Positions 1 through 8,359 of a stretch of DNA of 64,000 bases are shown piece by piece. A program made the position numbers and the translations under genes. This DNA is from Streptomyces cellulosae (GTDB lineage: Bacteria > Actinomycetota > Actinomycetes > Streptomycetales > Streptomycetaceae), in the NCBI GenBank assembly GCA_014655195.1, contig BNBH01000008.1, positions 1 through 64,000 on the forward strand, given 5' to 3'. The notes beneath the pieces are model-generated. The model made no database searches. It saw only the letters and a program-made list of their open reading frames with translations, and was not told the DNA's origin. Numbering within the stretch: position 1 is the first letter of the stretch; the number at the start of each line of letters is the position of its first letter.

Positions 1-478
1 CGAGGTGCTGCGCCAGGCCGCCGGCCACCCGGGCACGGCGCTGGTGGAGATCTACCAGAACTGCAACATCTTCAACGACGGCGCCTTCGAGGTCCTCAAG
101 GACCGTCAGCAGGCCGAGGAGGCGGTGATCCGGCTGGAGCACGGGCAGCCGATCCGCTTCGGCTCCGACGCCTCCAAGGGCGTGGTCCGCGACCCGGCCA
201 CCGGTGACCTGAAGGCCGTCGCCGTCACAGCCGGCAACGAGGCGGACATCCTCGTCCACGACGCCCACAACCCGTCCCCGACGACCGCGTTCGCCCTGTC
301 CCGGCTCGCCGACCCCGACACCCTGCACCACACCCCCATCGGCGTGTTCCGCTCCGTCGACCGGCCCGTCTACGACACCCTCATGGCCGACCAGCTCGAC
401 ACCGCCGTCGACCAGCACGGCAAGGGCGACCTCGCCGCACTCCTCGCCGGCGGCGACACCTGGACCGTCGCCGGCTGA
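1..478 (+). CDS. korB: 2-oxoacid:ferredoxin oxidoreductase, beta subunit (C-terminal part)
   Basis: Only the last ~158 codons are in the window; the frame is open from base 2 and the gene begins upstream. The EIYQNCNIFNDGAFE stretch near the start is typical of the ThDP-binding beta subunit of 2-oxoglutarate (or pyruvate) ferredoxin oxidoreductases, which oxidatively decarboxylate a 2-oxoacid to acyl-CoA and reduce ferredoxin, together with an alpha subunit that should lie just upstream. The remaining residues match the C-terminal tail of actinobacterial KorB proteins (for example HTPIGVFR and the closing segment). The substrate cannot be decided from this fragment. A hairpin follows the stop codon. 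Confidence 0.85.
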   Translation, partial: EVLRQAAGHPGTALVEIYQNCNIFNDGAFEVLKDRQQAEEAVIRLEHGQPIRFGSDASKGVVRDPATGDLKAVAVTAGNEADILVHDAHNPSPTTAFALSRLADPDTLHHTPIGVFRSVDRPVYDTLMADQLDTAVDQHGKGDLAALLAGGDTWTVAG

Positions 479-494
479 GCACCGGTCCCCAGGC

Positions 495-522
495 GTGGTG
501 AGCCGCGTCGGACGCTCACCAC
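495..522. terminator. Hairpin terminator between convergent genes
   Basis: GTGGTGAGC and GCTCACCAC form a perfect 9-bp stem with a 10-nt loop, 16 bases after the korB stop and just before the end of the convergent zinc-ribbon gene. It has no U-tract, as is common in Streptomyces, and could serve both strands. Confidence 0.6.
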
Positions 523-530
523 CGGGCCGG

Positions 531-797
531 TCAGGCGGGCGGGCCGGTCTCCTTCTCGCGTTCCTCCTGTCGCCGCTCCGCCTGCTCCTCCCCCGCCCTG
601 TGGCGGAGGGCGTCCGCCGGGACCAGCTCGGGGACGTAGTCCGGGCAGTCGGGGTTGTGGCAGGGGCCCGCCCGCCACTGGGGGACGTTGATGCCGAAGG
701 TCTTGTGCCGGGTGACGACGGTCTCCACCGGCCGGCCGCACGCGGCGCACTGCAGCTCGGTGGGCCGGGTCCCGTCTCGCTCGCGGTCGCTGCTCAT
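531..797 (-). CDS. Small zinc-ribbon protein
   Basis: An 88-residue soluble protein with two cysteine pairs, CAAC (residues 17-20) and CHNPDC (46-51), arranged as a four-cysteine zinc site, followed by a charged, Arg/Glu-rich tail (about 62-88) likely to be helical or disordered. No catalytic domain is visible; function unknown, with nucleic-acid or protein binding the usual guess for such ribbons. It starts 20 bp after the stop of the TerC-like gene on the same strand, so the two are probably cotranscribed. The ATG is preceded by GGAAGT, a weak ribosome-binding site. Confidence 0.7.
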   Translation of the reverse strand: MSSDRERDGTRPTELQCAACGRPVETVVTRHKTFGINVPQWRAGPCHNPDCPDYVPELVPADALRHRAGEEQAERRQEEREKETGPPA

Positions 798-817
798 ACT
801 TCCACTTTACTCCCGCT

Positions 818-1774
818 TTACACGGTTTTGTCCTGTTCGGCGGCCGGTGGCCGCAGCACGCTCACCGTGATCGACACGGCCAGGACGACGACGATCACGG
901 CCAGGCTGACCAGGGACGGGATCTCCGGGACGGCGGTGGTGATCGTCTCGTGGGTCGCCTGGAGCACCAGCTTGACGCCGATGAAGCCGAGGATCACCGC
1001 GAGGCCGACACTGAGGTAGTGGAAGCGGTCGAGGAGGCCGGCCAGCATGAAGTACAGGGCGCGCAGGCCGAGGATGGCGAAGGCGTTGCTGGTGTAGACG
1101 ATGAAGACGTCGCTGCTGACGGCGAGGACGGCGGGCACGCTGTCGACGGCGAAGACCAGGTCGGCGGCCTCGATGGCGGCGACGACCGCGAGCAGCGGGG
1201 TCGCCACCCGTTTGCCCGCCTCCTTGACGAAGAAGTGCGCGCCCGCGTACTCGTCCCGGACCGGGATCACCTTGCGCAGCAGCCGGACCGCCAGGCTCTT
1301 GCCCGGGTCGAAGCTCTCGTCCTCCCCCTTGAGGATCTTGTACGTGCTCCAGAAGAGGATCGCCGCGAAGACGAACAGCACGGCGGTGAAGCGGCTGACC
1401 ACGGCCACGCCGGCGGCGAGGAACAGGCCGCGGAAGACCAGGGCGCCCAGGACGCCGAGGAACAGCACACGGTGCTGGTAGGCGCGTGGCACCTGGAAGT
1501 AGCTGAAGATCAGCGCGAAGACGAAGAGGTTGTCGACGGACAGGCTCTTCTCCAGCAGCCACGCGGTGGTGTACTCCACGCCCGCGTCGGTGCCGACGAC
1601 GAGGAAGACCACCCCGCCGAAGAGGATGGCCAGGGAGATCCACGCGACGCTCCACGCGGTGGCCTCACGGAAGCCGATGGCGTGGGCGGAGCGGTGCGCG
1701 AACAGGTCGACGGCGAGGGACACGACGACGATGACGACGAACACGGCCCACAGCCAGAACGGCACGTCATGCAC
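818..1774 (-). CDS. TerC/Alx-family integral membrane protein
   Basis: A 318-residue protein with about seven to nine membrane helices. Family signatures are present: an EKSLSVDNLFVF segment (about residues 75-86) and AADLVFAVDSVPA (about 203-215), which carry the conserved acidic residues of TerC proteins. Members of the family are linked to tellurium resistance and manganese efflux or supply to exported metalloenzymes. I chose the GTG at 1774 because AGAGGAGG lies 7 bases upstream; a longer frame to 1849 has no ribosome-binding site and an uncharacteristic Arg/Pro-rich leader. Located 118 bp downstream of an NIS synthetase on the same strand. No yybP-ykoY-like riboswitch structure was recognised upstream. 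Confidence 0.88.
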   Translation of the reverse strand: MHDVPFWLWAVFVVIVVVSLAVDLFAHRSAHAIGFREATAWSVAWISLAILFGGVVFLVVGTDAGVEYTTAWLLEKSLSVDNLFVFALIFSYFQVPRAYQHRVLFLGVLGALVFRGLFLAAGVAVVSRFTAVLFVFAAILFWSTYKILKGEDESFDPGKSLAVRLLRKVIPVRDEYAGAHFFVKEAGKRVATPLLAVVAAIEAADLVFAVDSVPAVLAVSSDVFIVYTSNAFAILGLRALYFMLAGLLDRFHYLSVGLAVILGFIGVKLVLQATHETITTAVPEIPSLVSLAVIVVVLAVSITVSVLRPPAAEQDKTV

Positions 1775-1892
1775 GGGCCCGCCTCCTCTGGGCGCGGTCG
1801 GACGGCGGTCCCCCCGGGGCCTGGCGCCCTTGTCCCGAGTCTGGGGCATCCTGGCGGTCGTCGCCTCCCGTCGTGACCCGCCCGGGAGTCGC

Positions 1893-3452
1893 TCACCGGC
1901 CGGAGAGCGGGTTGGGCAGCGGCCGGTAGCGGGCGTCGGCGCCGTCGGCGGCGGTCCAGCGCAGGAGGAGGTTGGTCTTGGCGGGGAGGGTGGGCGCGGT
2001 CAGCAGGGCGGGGATCTCGGGGAGGTCGTGGCGGGCCAGTTCGCGGCGGACCGCGGGCCAGGGGTCGAGGCCGGGGTGGTGGTCGGCGAGGGCGGCGGCG
2101 ATCTCCATGAGGTGGTTGACGACCAGGCAGTACACCAGCCGCTCCCACCCGGCCTCCCGTGTCACCGTGGGCGGACCGTCAGGGCGGCCCATGGACTCCA
2201 ACAGCTTCACGCCCTCCGCGTCGCGGAAGAGGGCCTGCACCGGCATGCCCTCGGCGTCGACGGCGATCAGTGTGTTCTGCAGATGCGCCTCCAGAACGAC
2301 GCCGTGCCGGTGGAAGGCGGCGAGCGCCGGGGGCACCACATGGGACAGGTACGCCTCCCACCAGGCGGCGGGCCGGTCGGTGGCGGCGAGCGGGTCGCCG
2401 TCGAAGCCCTCCACGAGGGCGGCGGCCAGCACGGGGGTGGCGCCCGGGACCAGCCGGCCGCGGAACCCGTCCCGGACGACGACCGCCAGCTGTTCGACGG
2501 CGAAGTCCGCGGTGCGGTGCCCCCGGTCGCTCAGCCAGGCCCCGCCCGCCGGTCCCGCGCCGGCGAAGGCGTCCCGTACGGCCGTGTCGGTGACGCGCAG
2601 ACGCTCCAGGTCGTGCCGCCACAGCCGGCGGATGTCGTTGGTGATGCGCACGTCGAGGCTGAACTTGAGGAAGAGGTCCTCGGCGGGTGCGTAGACGGTG
2701 CGGACGGCGGCCGTGGGCCACACCTCCCAGGGCGTCCCCCCGAGCCGGAGCAGGCGGCCGTCGGCGAACGCGGGGGCGAGGTCGTCGGCGGCGAGGTCGA
2801 GCTGCCAGGGGTGGGCGGGCAGCAGCCGGTAGCCGGGCGGGGCGGCGCCCAGGTGGTCCAGGGCGGCGGTGTCGCCCTCGTCCAGCAGGGTGTCCTCGCG
2901 CACGCCCAGCAGGGTCAGCGGGAACCGGGCGTACGCCTCGGGCGCGTACGGCAGCCAGGCGGTCGCGGGACCGCCGCCGCGGGCCTTGGGGGCGGGGTGG
3001 TGGGTGTGGCCGGTGAGCAGGGACTGCTCGGAGCGCAGATAGAGGTCGTCGGGCGGGACGGCGCGGTCGCGGGCGGCGAGCAGCGCGGCGACGGCGTCGC
3101 GGCTGTCGAGCATCTCGGCGGGCAGTTCGTGGTTGGAGCGGCCGGTGTGCCGGCGGAGCTCCTCGGCGACGAGTTTGACCAGTTCGGTGTGGGTGAGGCG
3201 GCGCCAGGACCCGGCGGTGTGCACCTCGGGCGCGGTGGGACGGCGGGCGCCGCGCACACGCAGCAGCCGCCGGCTGTGGGGCAGCCGGTAGGTCCGCGGG
3301 CCGTCGGGGCGGGCGGGCCGCCCGGGCAGGGGTTCGGCCACTTCGCGCAGCAGGCAGTTCAGCAGCGGCACGGCCGCGTGGGCGTCGGCGCGCCCGGCCG
3401 GTCCGGCGCGGCTCGCCGCGTCGTCGTCTGCGGGCGGGGGCATGAGGTCCAC
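1893..3452 (-). CDS. IucA/IucC-family NIS siderophore synthetase
   Basis: A 519-residue protein with the features of NRPS-independent siderophore synthetases, which adenylate a carboxylate (typically citrate, succinate or a derivative) and condense it with an amine. Visible motifs are GHTHHPAPKARGG with a following YAPE (substrate/ATP region), HPWQ, the segment KFSLDVRITNDIRR, and near the C-terminus EAHLQNTL with a later FRDAEG (the FhuF-like iron-transporter region fused to this family). Length is close to the lower end of the family norm (~550-600). It is transcribed divergently from a second NIS synthetase with only 99 bp between starts. No hydroxylase, decarboxylase or siderophore transporter is encoded nearby, so the product cannot be predicted. 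Confidence 0.88.
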   Translation of the reverse strand: MDLMPPPADDDAASRAGPAGRADAHAAVPLLNCLLREVAEPLPGRPARPDGPRTYRLPHSRRLLRVRGARRPTAPEVHTAGSWRRLTHTELVKLVAEELRRHTGRSNHELPAEMLDSRDAVAALLAARDRAVPPDDLYLRSEQSLLTGHTHHPAPKARGGGPATAWLPYAPEAYARFPLTLLGVREDTLLDEGDTAALDHLGAAPPGYRLLPAHPWQLDLAADDLAPAFADGRLLRLGGTPWEVWPTAAVRTVYAPAEDLFLKFSLDVRITNDIRRLWRHDLERLRVTDTAVRDAFAGAGPAGGAWLSDRGHRTADFAVEQLAVVVRDGFRGRLVPGATPVLAAALVEGFDGDPLAATDRPAAWWEAYLSHVVPPALAAFHRHGVVLEAHLQNTLIAVDAEGMPVQALFRDAEGVKLLESMGRPDGPPTVTREAGWERLVYCLVVNHLMEIAAALADHHPGLDPWPAVRRELARHDLPEIPALLTAPTLPAKTNLLLRWTAADGADARYRPLPNPLSGR

Positions 3453-3551
3453 GCGTTCTGGTTCCCTACGTCTGTCCGTCGGAGACGATCAGTATCTCTG
3501 GCATCGTCCCCTCGTACGTCCCACCTTTCCGCCGATCCGAGGAGTGTGCCC
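3453..3551. promoter_or_regulatory. Divergent promoter region between the two NIS synthetase genes
   Basis: This 99-bp segment must carry both promoters. It contains GACGAT (3484-3489) and ATCGTC (3503-3508), a 6-bp inverted repeat with a 13-bp spacer that could be an operator. I looked for the TTAGG-type iron box bound by DmdR/IdeR regulators and did not find one. A good ribosome-binding site (GAGGAG) precedes the rightward GTG. Confidence 0.4.
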
Positions 3552-5096
3552 GTGCCGCGTCCCGCCACCGCCGAGGCCGAGATCGCCGAGGAGTTGGCCG
3601 TCGTACGGCCCGCCCTGCTCCCGGCGTACACGGAGGCGCTGCCGGGCGCGCGGGCGGCGGTGCTGACGCGGCTGTGGCGGGGGCTGACGCACGACCCGCT
3701 GCCGTGGGTCACCGGACGGGAGGACACCCGGTCGGGGGTGGTGCTGCGGCTGGCGGACGGGCGGCGGCTGGAGGGGCCGGCGCCGGGCCCGTACGCGACG
3801 GGCGACCGCGTGACCGCCGTACGGCTGGACGGGACGGAGTACCACGATCCGGCGCGGCTGACGGCGGACCTCGCGGTGCCGCACTCGGGCTCGTTCGCGG
3901 CCGAGCTGGCACACAGTGCGGCGTCGCTGGCGCTGTCGCGGGCGGGGCAGCGGGGGTTCGACGGCCTGCTGCCGGGCTCGGGCGACGGGGTGCCGGTGCG
4001 GGACTGGGAGTGGGAGCAGCGGGTGGTGGACGGGCACCCGTTCCATCCGAACTGCCGTTCCCGGCCCGGCTTCTCGGTGGCCGAACAGCTCGCGTACGGC
4101 CCCGAACACCGGCCGGTGGTGAAGCTGGGGCTGCTGCCCGTGCCGGCCGGGGAGTGCCTGGTGTCGGGGGCGTGGCCGGAGTGGCTGCGGGACGGGGAGC
4201 GGGTGCTGGTGCCGGTGCATCCGTGGCAGGCGGCGCATGTGCTGAAGGGGGCGGAGGCTCGTCCGGGAACGGGCGCGGGGGCGCTCGCGGCGCATCCGCT
4301 GATGACGCTGCGCACCCTCGCGCTGCCGGACGGGCCGCATGTGAAGACGGCGTTGAGCGCCCGGCTGACGTCCTCGGTGCGGGACATCTCGCTGGGGTCG
4401 GTGGCGGCGTCGGCGGTCCTCTCGGACTTCGGGCAGGCGGTGGCGGAGCGCACGGACGGGCTGCTGCGGATCACCCGCACGCTGGGCGCGGTGGCGGCCG
4501 GTTCGCCCGATCTGACGGCGCAGTTGCGGGAGTCGCCGGAGGAGTACGCGGGCCCCGGCGAGCGGGTGGTGCCGGTGGCGGCGCTGGCGGCCACGGACCT
4601 GCCCCGCTCCCCCGCGTGGCTGGCCCGGCTCGCCCGGCTGGCGCTCACGGCGTGTCTGCGGCTGCTGGAGCTGGGGGTGGCGCTGGAGGCGCACGGGCAG
4701 AACCTGCTCGTGGTGCTGTCGCCGGACGGGGAGCCGGTGCGGCTGGTCTACCGGGACCTCGCCGATCTGCGCGTCTCGCCGGAGCGCCTGGCGCGGCACG
4801 GCATCCCGGTGCCGGACGTGCCGGACCGTATGGTCACGGACGATCCCGTGGCGCTGCGCCGCAAGCTGTTCGGCTCGCTGGTGGCGGGCGCGCTGGCCGG
4901 GACGGCGGGGTCCGGTGCGGCGCTGCGGGCGGCGCTGGAGGACGCCGTACGGGGGCTGCCGCGCACCCCGGACCTGGCGGCGCTGCTCGACGGGCCGCTG
5001 CCCGCGAAGGCGCTGACGCTGATGCGGCTGTCGCCGGGCACGGCGGGCGACCAGTGGACGGATCTGCCCAATCCCCTGCGCTTCGGGTCCGGGTGA
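3552..5096 (+). CDS. IucA/IucC-family NIS siderophore synthetase (second, divergent)
   Basis: A 514-residue second NIS synthetase, clearly different in sequence from its neighbour. It has GHPFHPNCRSRPGFS (about residues 159-173), VPVHPWQ, a KTALSARLTSSVRD segment corresponding to the nucleotide-binding core, and EAHGQNLL plus YRDLADLR toward the C-terminus. The GTG at 3552 is chosen because GAGGAG lies 7 bases upstream; the frame stays open far leftward over the antisense of other genes, which is a GC-bias artefact. The pair probably acts on one small molecule in succession, as in desferrioxamine- or aerobactin-type assembly, but no building-block enzymes are adjacent. Confidence 0.88.
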   Translation: MPRPATAEAEIAEELAVVRPALLPAYTEALPGARAAVLTRLWRGLTHDPLPWVTGREDTRSGVVLRLADGRRLEGPAPGPYATGDRVTAVRLDGTEYHDPARLTADLAVPHSGSFAAELAHSAASLALSRAGQRGFDGLLPGSGDGVPVRDWEWEQRVVDGHPFHPNCRSRPGFSVAEQLAYGPEHRPVVKLGLLPVPAGECLVSGAWPEWLRDGERVLVPVHPWQAAHVLKGAEARPGTGAGALAAHPLMTLRTLALPDGPHVKTALSARLTSSVRDISLGSVAASAVLSDFGQAVAERTDGLLRITRTLGAVAAGSPDLTAQLRESPEEYAGPGERVVPVAALAATDLPRSPAWLARLARLALTACLRLLELGVALEAHGQNLLVVLSPDGEPVRLVYRDLADLRVSPERLARHGIPVPDVPDRMVTDDPVALRRKLFGSLVAGALAGTAGSGAALRAALEDAVRGLPRTPDLAALLDGPLPAKALTLMRLSPGTAGDQWTDLPNPLRFGSG

Positions 5097-5141
5097 CGGA
5101 CCGTTTTGAAGTGCGGCGCTCCTGATCAATAGGATCCGCCG

Positions 5142-6416
5142 ATGATCAGAAGAACACGGCCGGTGGCAGGCGCCATAGCCCTGCTCGCCGCCCTGACGGC
5201 CGGGATCGCCTTCCCTGCCGGGGCGGCCGCCGGTGAACCCACGGGCCAGGACGCCCCCAAGGTCGACCTCGTCCTCGACGTGAGCGGCTCGATGCGCGCG
5301 AGGGACATCGACGGCCAGTCCCGGATGGCGGCGGCGAAGCAGGCGTTCAACGAGGTGCTGGACGCGACGCCGGAGGAGGTGCAGCTCGGCATCCGCACCC
5401 TCGGCGCGGACTACGCCGGCGACGACCGCAAGGAGGGCTGCAAGGACACCGCGCAGCTCTACCCGGTCGGCCCGCTGGACCGCACCGAGGCGAAGACGGC
5501 GGTGGCGACCCTCGTCCCGACCGGCTGGACCCCGATCGGACCGGCGCTGCTGCGGGCGGCCGACGATCTCGACGGCGGCGACGGCTCGAAGCGGATCGTG
5601 CTGATCAGCGACGGCGAGGACACCTGCGCCCCGCTCGACCCGTGCGAGGTGGCCCGCGAGATCGCGGCCAAGGGCATCGGCCTGACCATCGACACGCTGG
5701 GCCTGGTGCCGAACGCCAAGCTGAGCCGGCAGCTCAGCTGCATCGCCGAGGCGACCGGCGGCACGTACACCTCCATCGAGCACCAGGACGAACTCACCGA
5801 CCGGGTAAACGAGTTGGTGGACCGCGCGGCCGAGCCGGTGGTGACCCCGGTGGCCACCGAGGGCGCCGGCTCCTGCGACAAGGCGCCCGTGCTGCAGTCC
5901 GGTCTCTACACCGACCGTGAGGAGTTCGGCCAGCAGCGCTGGTACCGCGTGGAACTGCTCGCCGGGCAGGAGCTGCGCGCCTCGGTGAGCGTCGCCGCGG
6001 ACCGCGCGGTGCGTCCCGACTACGGCGTGCTGATGCGCGCGGTGACCGTGCACGGCCGGGAGATCGTGCGGGGCGAGGCGACAGGCAACGGCCGTACGGA
6101 CGTGGTGTCCACGGGCCTGCGCTACCCCAAGCCGGAGCTGGAGGACGACGACAGCGGCAAGCCGGCGGCGGAGACCGTGTGCATCGGGGTGACCACCTCC
6201 TTCTCGGCGGACGCCGGGGTGAAGACCACGCCCGGTCTGCCGCTGGAGCTGACGGTCGACGTCGTCGACGGCCCGGACAACGCGTCCGACGTCGCCTCCT
6301 TCGGCCTCGGCCGGGGCTGGTGGCTGCTTGGCGCGCTGGTCGTGACCGGCTTCCTCGCCGGTCTCGTCTGGGGCTGGCTGTCCCGCTGGCGGGTCGCTGT
6401 CTGGAGGACCAACTGA
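5142..6416 (+). CDS. Exported vWA-domain membrane protein
   Basis: A 424-residue protein with a signal peptide (about 1-30, ending in an Ala-rich cleavage region) and an extracellular von Willebrand factor A domain. The MIDAS metal site is intact: DVSGSM at 46-51, the Thr of TPIG near 130, and the Asp of ISDGED near 157. Four cysteines around residues 100, 162, 168 and in the IGVTTS region may form disulfides. After a beta-rich middle region there is one C-terminal membrane helix (about 392-414) followed by a short basic tail, so the protein is anchored with its bulk outside. The downstream gene overlaps its stop (TGATG) and is probably translationally coupled; both likely work together at the cell surface. 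Specific role unknown. Confidence 0.85.
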   Translation: MIRRTRPVAGAIALLAALTAGIAFPAGAAAGEPTGQDAPKVDLVLDVSGSMRARDIDGQSRMAAAKQAFNEVLDATPEEVQLGIRTLGADYAGDDRKEGCKDTAQLYPVGPLDRTEAKTAVATLVPTGWTPIGPALLRAADDLDGGDGSKRIVLISDGEDTCAPLDPCEVAREIAAKGIGLTIDTLGLVPNAKLSRQLSCIAEATGGTYTSIEHQDELTDRVNELVDRAAEPVVTPVATEGAGSCDKAPVLQSGLYTDREEFGQQRWYRVELLAGQELRASVSVAADRAVRPDYGVLMRAVTVHGREIVRGEATGNGRTDVVSTGLRYPKPELEDDDSGKPAAETVCIGVTTSFSADAGVKTTPGLPLELTVDVVDGPDNASDVASFGLGRGWWLLGALVVTGFLAGLVWGWLSRWRVAVWRTN

Positions 6417-7222
6417 TGCGTGCCGTACGGATATTGAGCGCCGCCCTGCTGACGCTGGGCCTGGCCGCCGCGCCCGCCGCGGCCGACTCGTCGCCGTCCC
6501 CGGAGGCGTCCGGCGACAACGCCGCCGGACCCACCCGTGCGGGCACGTCGTTCCGCACCGCGACGGAGGTCGAGCAGGGGCAGACCGCCACGGCGCGGGC
6601 CTCCACGGGTGACTACCTGTACTGGTCGTTCCCCGCGGACGCCGGGCAGCGGCCCACGGTCCGCGCGACGGTGAAGCTGCCGGAGAGCCACGCCGCCGAG
6701 ACGTGGCAGGTCGACGTGTACGACGGCCTGCGCCGCCGCCAGGCCTGCCAGTACGGCGCGCAGACCCGCACGGCGGGCGCGGGCACGACGAGCGTGGAAC
6801 TGGCGTGCGTGCTGCGCACGGTACGCGCCTGGTCGGAACCGTGGGCCAACGACCCGCTCCCCGGCACGTACTACGTGCGCCTGACGGCCCTCACGTTGTC
6901 GGCGGACGACCTGGGCCAGCCTGTCGAGACCGAACTCCGCGTCGAGTCCAAGGAGATCGGCGGCGCGGCCGCGGTGGACGGTTCGCTGTCCGAGCCGCTG
7001 GTACCGGGCATCGCGTCGCGCCCGGAGGAGGACGCGGACGACGACTCACCGTCCGCCGTCCTGGCGGATCTGGAGCCGGAGGACGGCTGGACGTCGGGCT
7101 GGTGGTCGGACCGCTGGGTCTGGACGGCGGCGGGGGGCGCGCTGGCGGCCCTGGCGGGTGTCTTCGGCTACCGCTTGACGCGGGGACCGGGACGTCCGCG
7201 GCATGTGCCGCCGGGGGCGTAA
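6416..7222 (+). CDS. Exported single-pass membrane protein coupled to the vWA gene
   Basis: A 268-residue protein with a signal peptide (about 1-23, VRILSAALLTLGLAAAPAAA), an extracellular domain with two cysteines, and a C-terminal membrane helix (about 237-255) with a short basic cytoplasmic end. The start codon shares one base with the vWA stop codon, and GGAGGA lies just inside the end of the vWA gene, so translational coupling is likely. The same architecture as the vWA partner (signal, ectodomain, C-terminal anchor) suggests a surface complex. I do not recognise a named family. Confidence 0.75.
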   Translation: MRAVRILSAALLTLGLAAAPAAADSSPSPEASGDNAAGPTRAGTSFRTATEVEQGQTATARASTGDYLYWSFPADAGQRPTVRATVKLPESHAAETWQVDVYDGLRRRQACQYGAQTRTAGAGTTSVELACVLRTVRAWSEPWANDPLPGTYYVRLTALTLSADDLGQPVETELRVESKEIGGAAAVDGSLSEPLVPGIASRPEEDADDDSPSAVLADLEPEDGWTSGWWSDRWVWTAAGGALAALAGVFGYRLTRGPGRPRHVPPGA

Positions 7223-7243
7223 GGATCGCGCCTGTCGCCGGTA

Positions 7244-7271
7244 GGAAGGCCCGCCTCTGTGCGGGCCTTCC
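7244..7271 (+). terminator. Hairpin terminator after the vWA operon
   Basis: GGAAGGCCCGC and GCGGGCCTTCC form a perfect 11-bp stem with a 6-nt loop, 21 bases after the stop at 7222. No U-tract follows. Confidence 0.8.
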
Positions 7272-7277
7272 GCGCGC

Positions 7278-7496
7278 TCAGTCGGCGTGGGTGCGCTTGG
7301 AGCGGGCGTCTGCCTGGCGTACTTCCCCGGCGGTGAACACCACGTAGGCGACGCCGGCGAGGACCGCTCCGAAGGCGGGCAGCAAGCTGCGCCGCTCCTG
7401 CCGCAGTACGTCCGCGTAGGCGCTGCTCGGGACCTCGGCCCGTCCTCGGTGGAGGGGCGTCGTGTCGTAGACGCAGTGGCGACCGTCCTCCACCAT
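7278..7496 (-). CDS. Possible small membrane protein (uncertain)
   Basis: A 72-codon frame with one probable membrane segment (LLPAFGAVLAGVAYVVF, about residues 38-54) and a basic C-terminus. It lacks a visible ribosome-binding site. On the opposite strand the frame ending at 7634 also reads like the C-terminus of a protein (…AARHRELAARFAEA), with no credible start. The 7272-7651 interval may therefore hold a small gene or decayed remnants; neither reading is secure. Confidence 0.3.
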   Translation of the reverse strand: MVEDGRHCVYDTTPLHRGRAEVPSSAYADVLRQERRSLLPAFGAVLAGVAYVVFTAGEVRQADARSKRTHAD

Positions 7497-7651
7497 GCCC
7501 GCACCGGGCATCTGCGTCTCGCCGCGTGGGTCGAGCGGCCGGCCGGGATGCCGGGGGTCGCCGTCGGGCCGGAGCAGGCCGGGGAGGCCGCCGCCCGGCA
7601 TCGGGAGCTGGCGGCGCGGTTCGCCGAAGCCTGACGCGCCGCGCCCCGCGT

Positions 7652-8278
7652 TCACGCCTCCCTGAGCTGCTTGGCGAGCGGGCTGTCTCCGGTCACCTCG
7701 ACCCTGCCGTCCCGGATCGCCTCCGCGAGAGACAGGTCGCCCCGGCTGAGGGCGATGCACGTCGGGGTGTCGAGGGTGAGGACCGCGTCCGGGCCGGCGG
7801 GGGCCGGGCCGTCTCCGTAGACGGGGCCTTCGGCCGCGCCCGCGTGGACGTGGAAGCAGCCCTCGTCCAGGCGGACTTCGACAAGCCCTTCCCCCTCCAG
7901 CGCACGCAGCAACGGCAGCGCGAACCAGTGGGCGCGCACCGCGTCGGTCGGGCGGCGTTCGCCCAGTTCCGCCTGGCCCCAGGTGCCGAGCGCCTGGAGG
8001 ACGGGAAGCAACTCCCGCCCGCGCGCCGTGAGTTCGTAGACGTAGGCCGCGCCGGGAGGCGGAAGGCGGCGGCGGGTGGTGAGGCCGTCGCGTTCCATGT
8101 CCTTCAGCCGTGAGGCCAGTACGTCCGTGCTGACGCCCGGCAGGTCCGCGTGCAGATCGGTGTAGCGGCGCGGCCCGGCCAGCAGTTCTCGGACGATCAG
8201 CAGGGTCCAGCGGTCGCCGACGACATCGAGCGCGCGGGCGGCGGAGCAGTACTGGTCGTAGCTTCGGCGAGGTGGCAT
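7652..8278 (-). CDS. HxlR-type regulator with C-terminal SCP2-like domain
   Basis: A 208-residue regulator. Residues about 5-100 form an HxlR winged helix (ARALDVVGDRWTLLIVREL, then GVSTDVLASRLKDMERDGL), normally a dimeric DNA-binding module. The C-terminal half (about 115-205, ending in ALSRGDLSLAEAIRDG and an acidic/hydrophobic tail) resembles an SCP2 sterol-carrier fold, which may bind a lipophilic ligand. The ATG at 8278 is preferred; an in-frame ATG at 8296 would run into the operator. It is divergent from the AlaA-like aminotransferase with inverted repeats between, so it probably controls itself and that gene. Confidence 0.82.
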   Translation of the reverse strand: MPPRRSYDQYCSAARALDVVGDRWTLLIVRELLAGPRRYTDLHADLPGVSTDVLASRLKDMERDGLTTRRRLPPPGAAYVYELTARGRELLPVLQALGTWGQAELGERRPTDAVRAHWFALPLLRALEGEGLVEVRLDEGCFHVHAGAAEGPVYGDGPAPAGPDAVLTLDTPTCIALSRGDLSLAEAIRDGRVEVTGDSPLAKQLREA

Positions 8279-8300
8279 GCCTCGCAGTCTAGACATGTCG

Positions 8301-8336
8301 TTGGACTTTCCAAGCACCCACTTGGTAAAACCAAGT
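8301..8336. promoter_or_regulatory. Candidate HxlR operator (two palindromes)
   Basis: ACTTGGT-AAA-ACCAAGT (8320-8336) is a perfect 7-bp inverted repeat with a 3-bp centre; TTGGA-CTT-TCCAA (8301-8313) is another. They share the half-site TTGG/CCAA, and lie in the gap between the divergent HxlR gene and aminotransferase gene. Confidence 0.6.
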
Positions 8337-8359
8337 AACACCAGAAACCGGAGGGGCGC

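Noticed and set aside
1775..1892. yybP-ykoY manganese riboswitch before terC
   Set aside because: The 118 bp show no recognisable conserved loop sequence of that RNA.
1530..3551. Extension of the second NIS synthetase to 1530
   Set aside because: The added region is antisense to TerC and the first NIS gene; GTG at 3552 has an excellent ribosome-binding site.
3453..3551. Iron box (DmdR/IdeR) between the NIS genes
   Set aside because: No TTAGGTTAGGCTAACCTAA-like sequence was found in the 99 bp.
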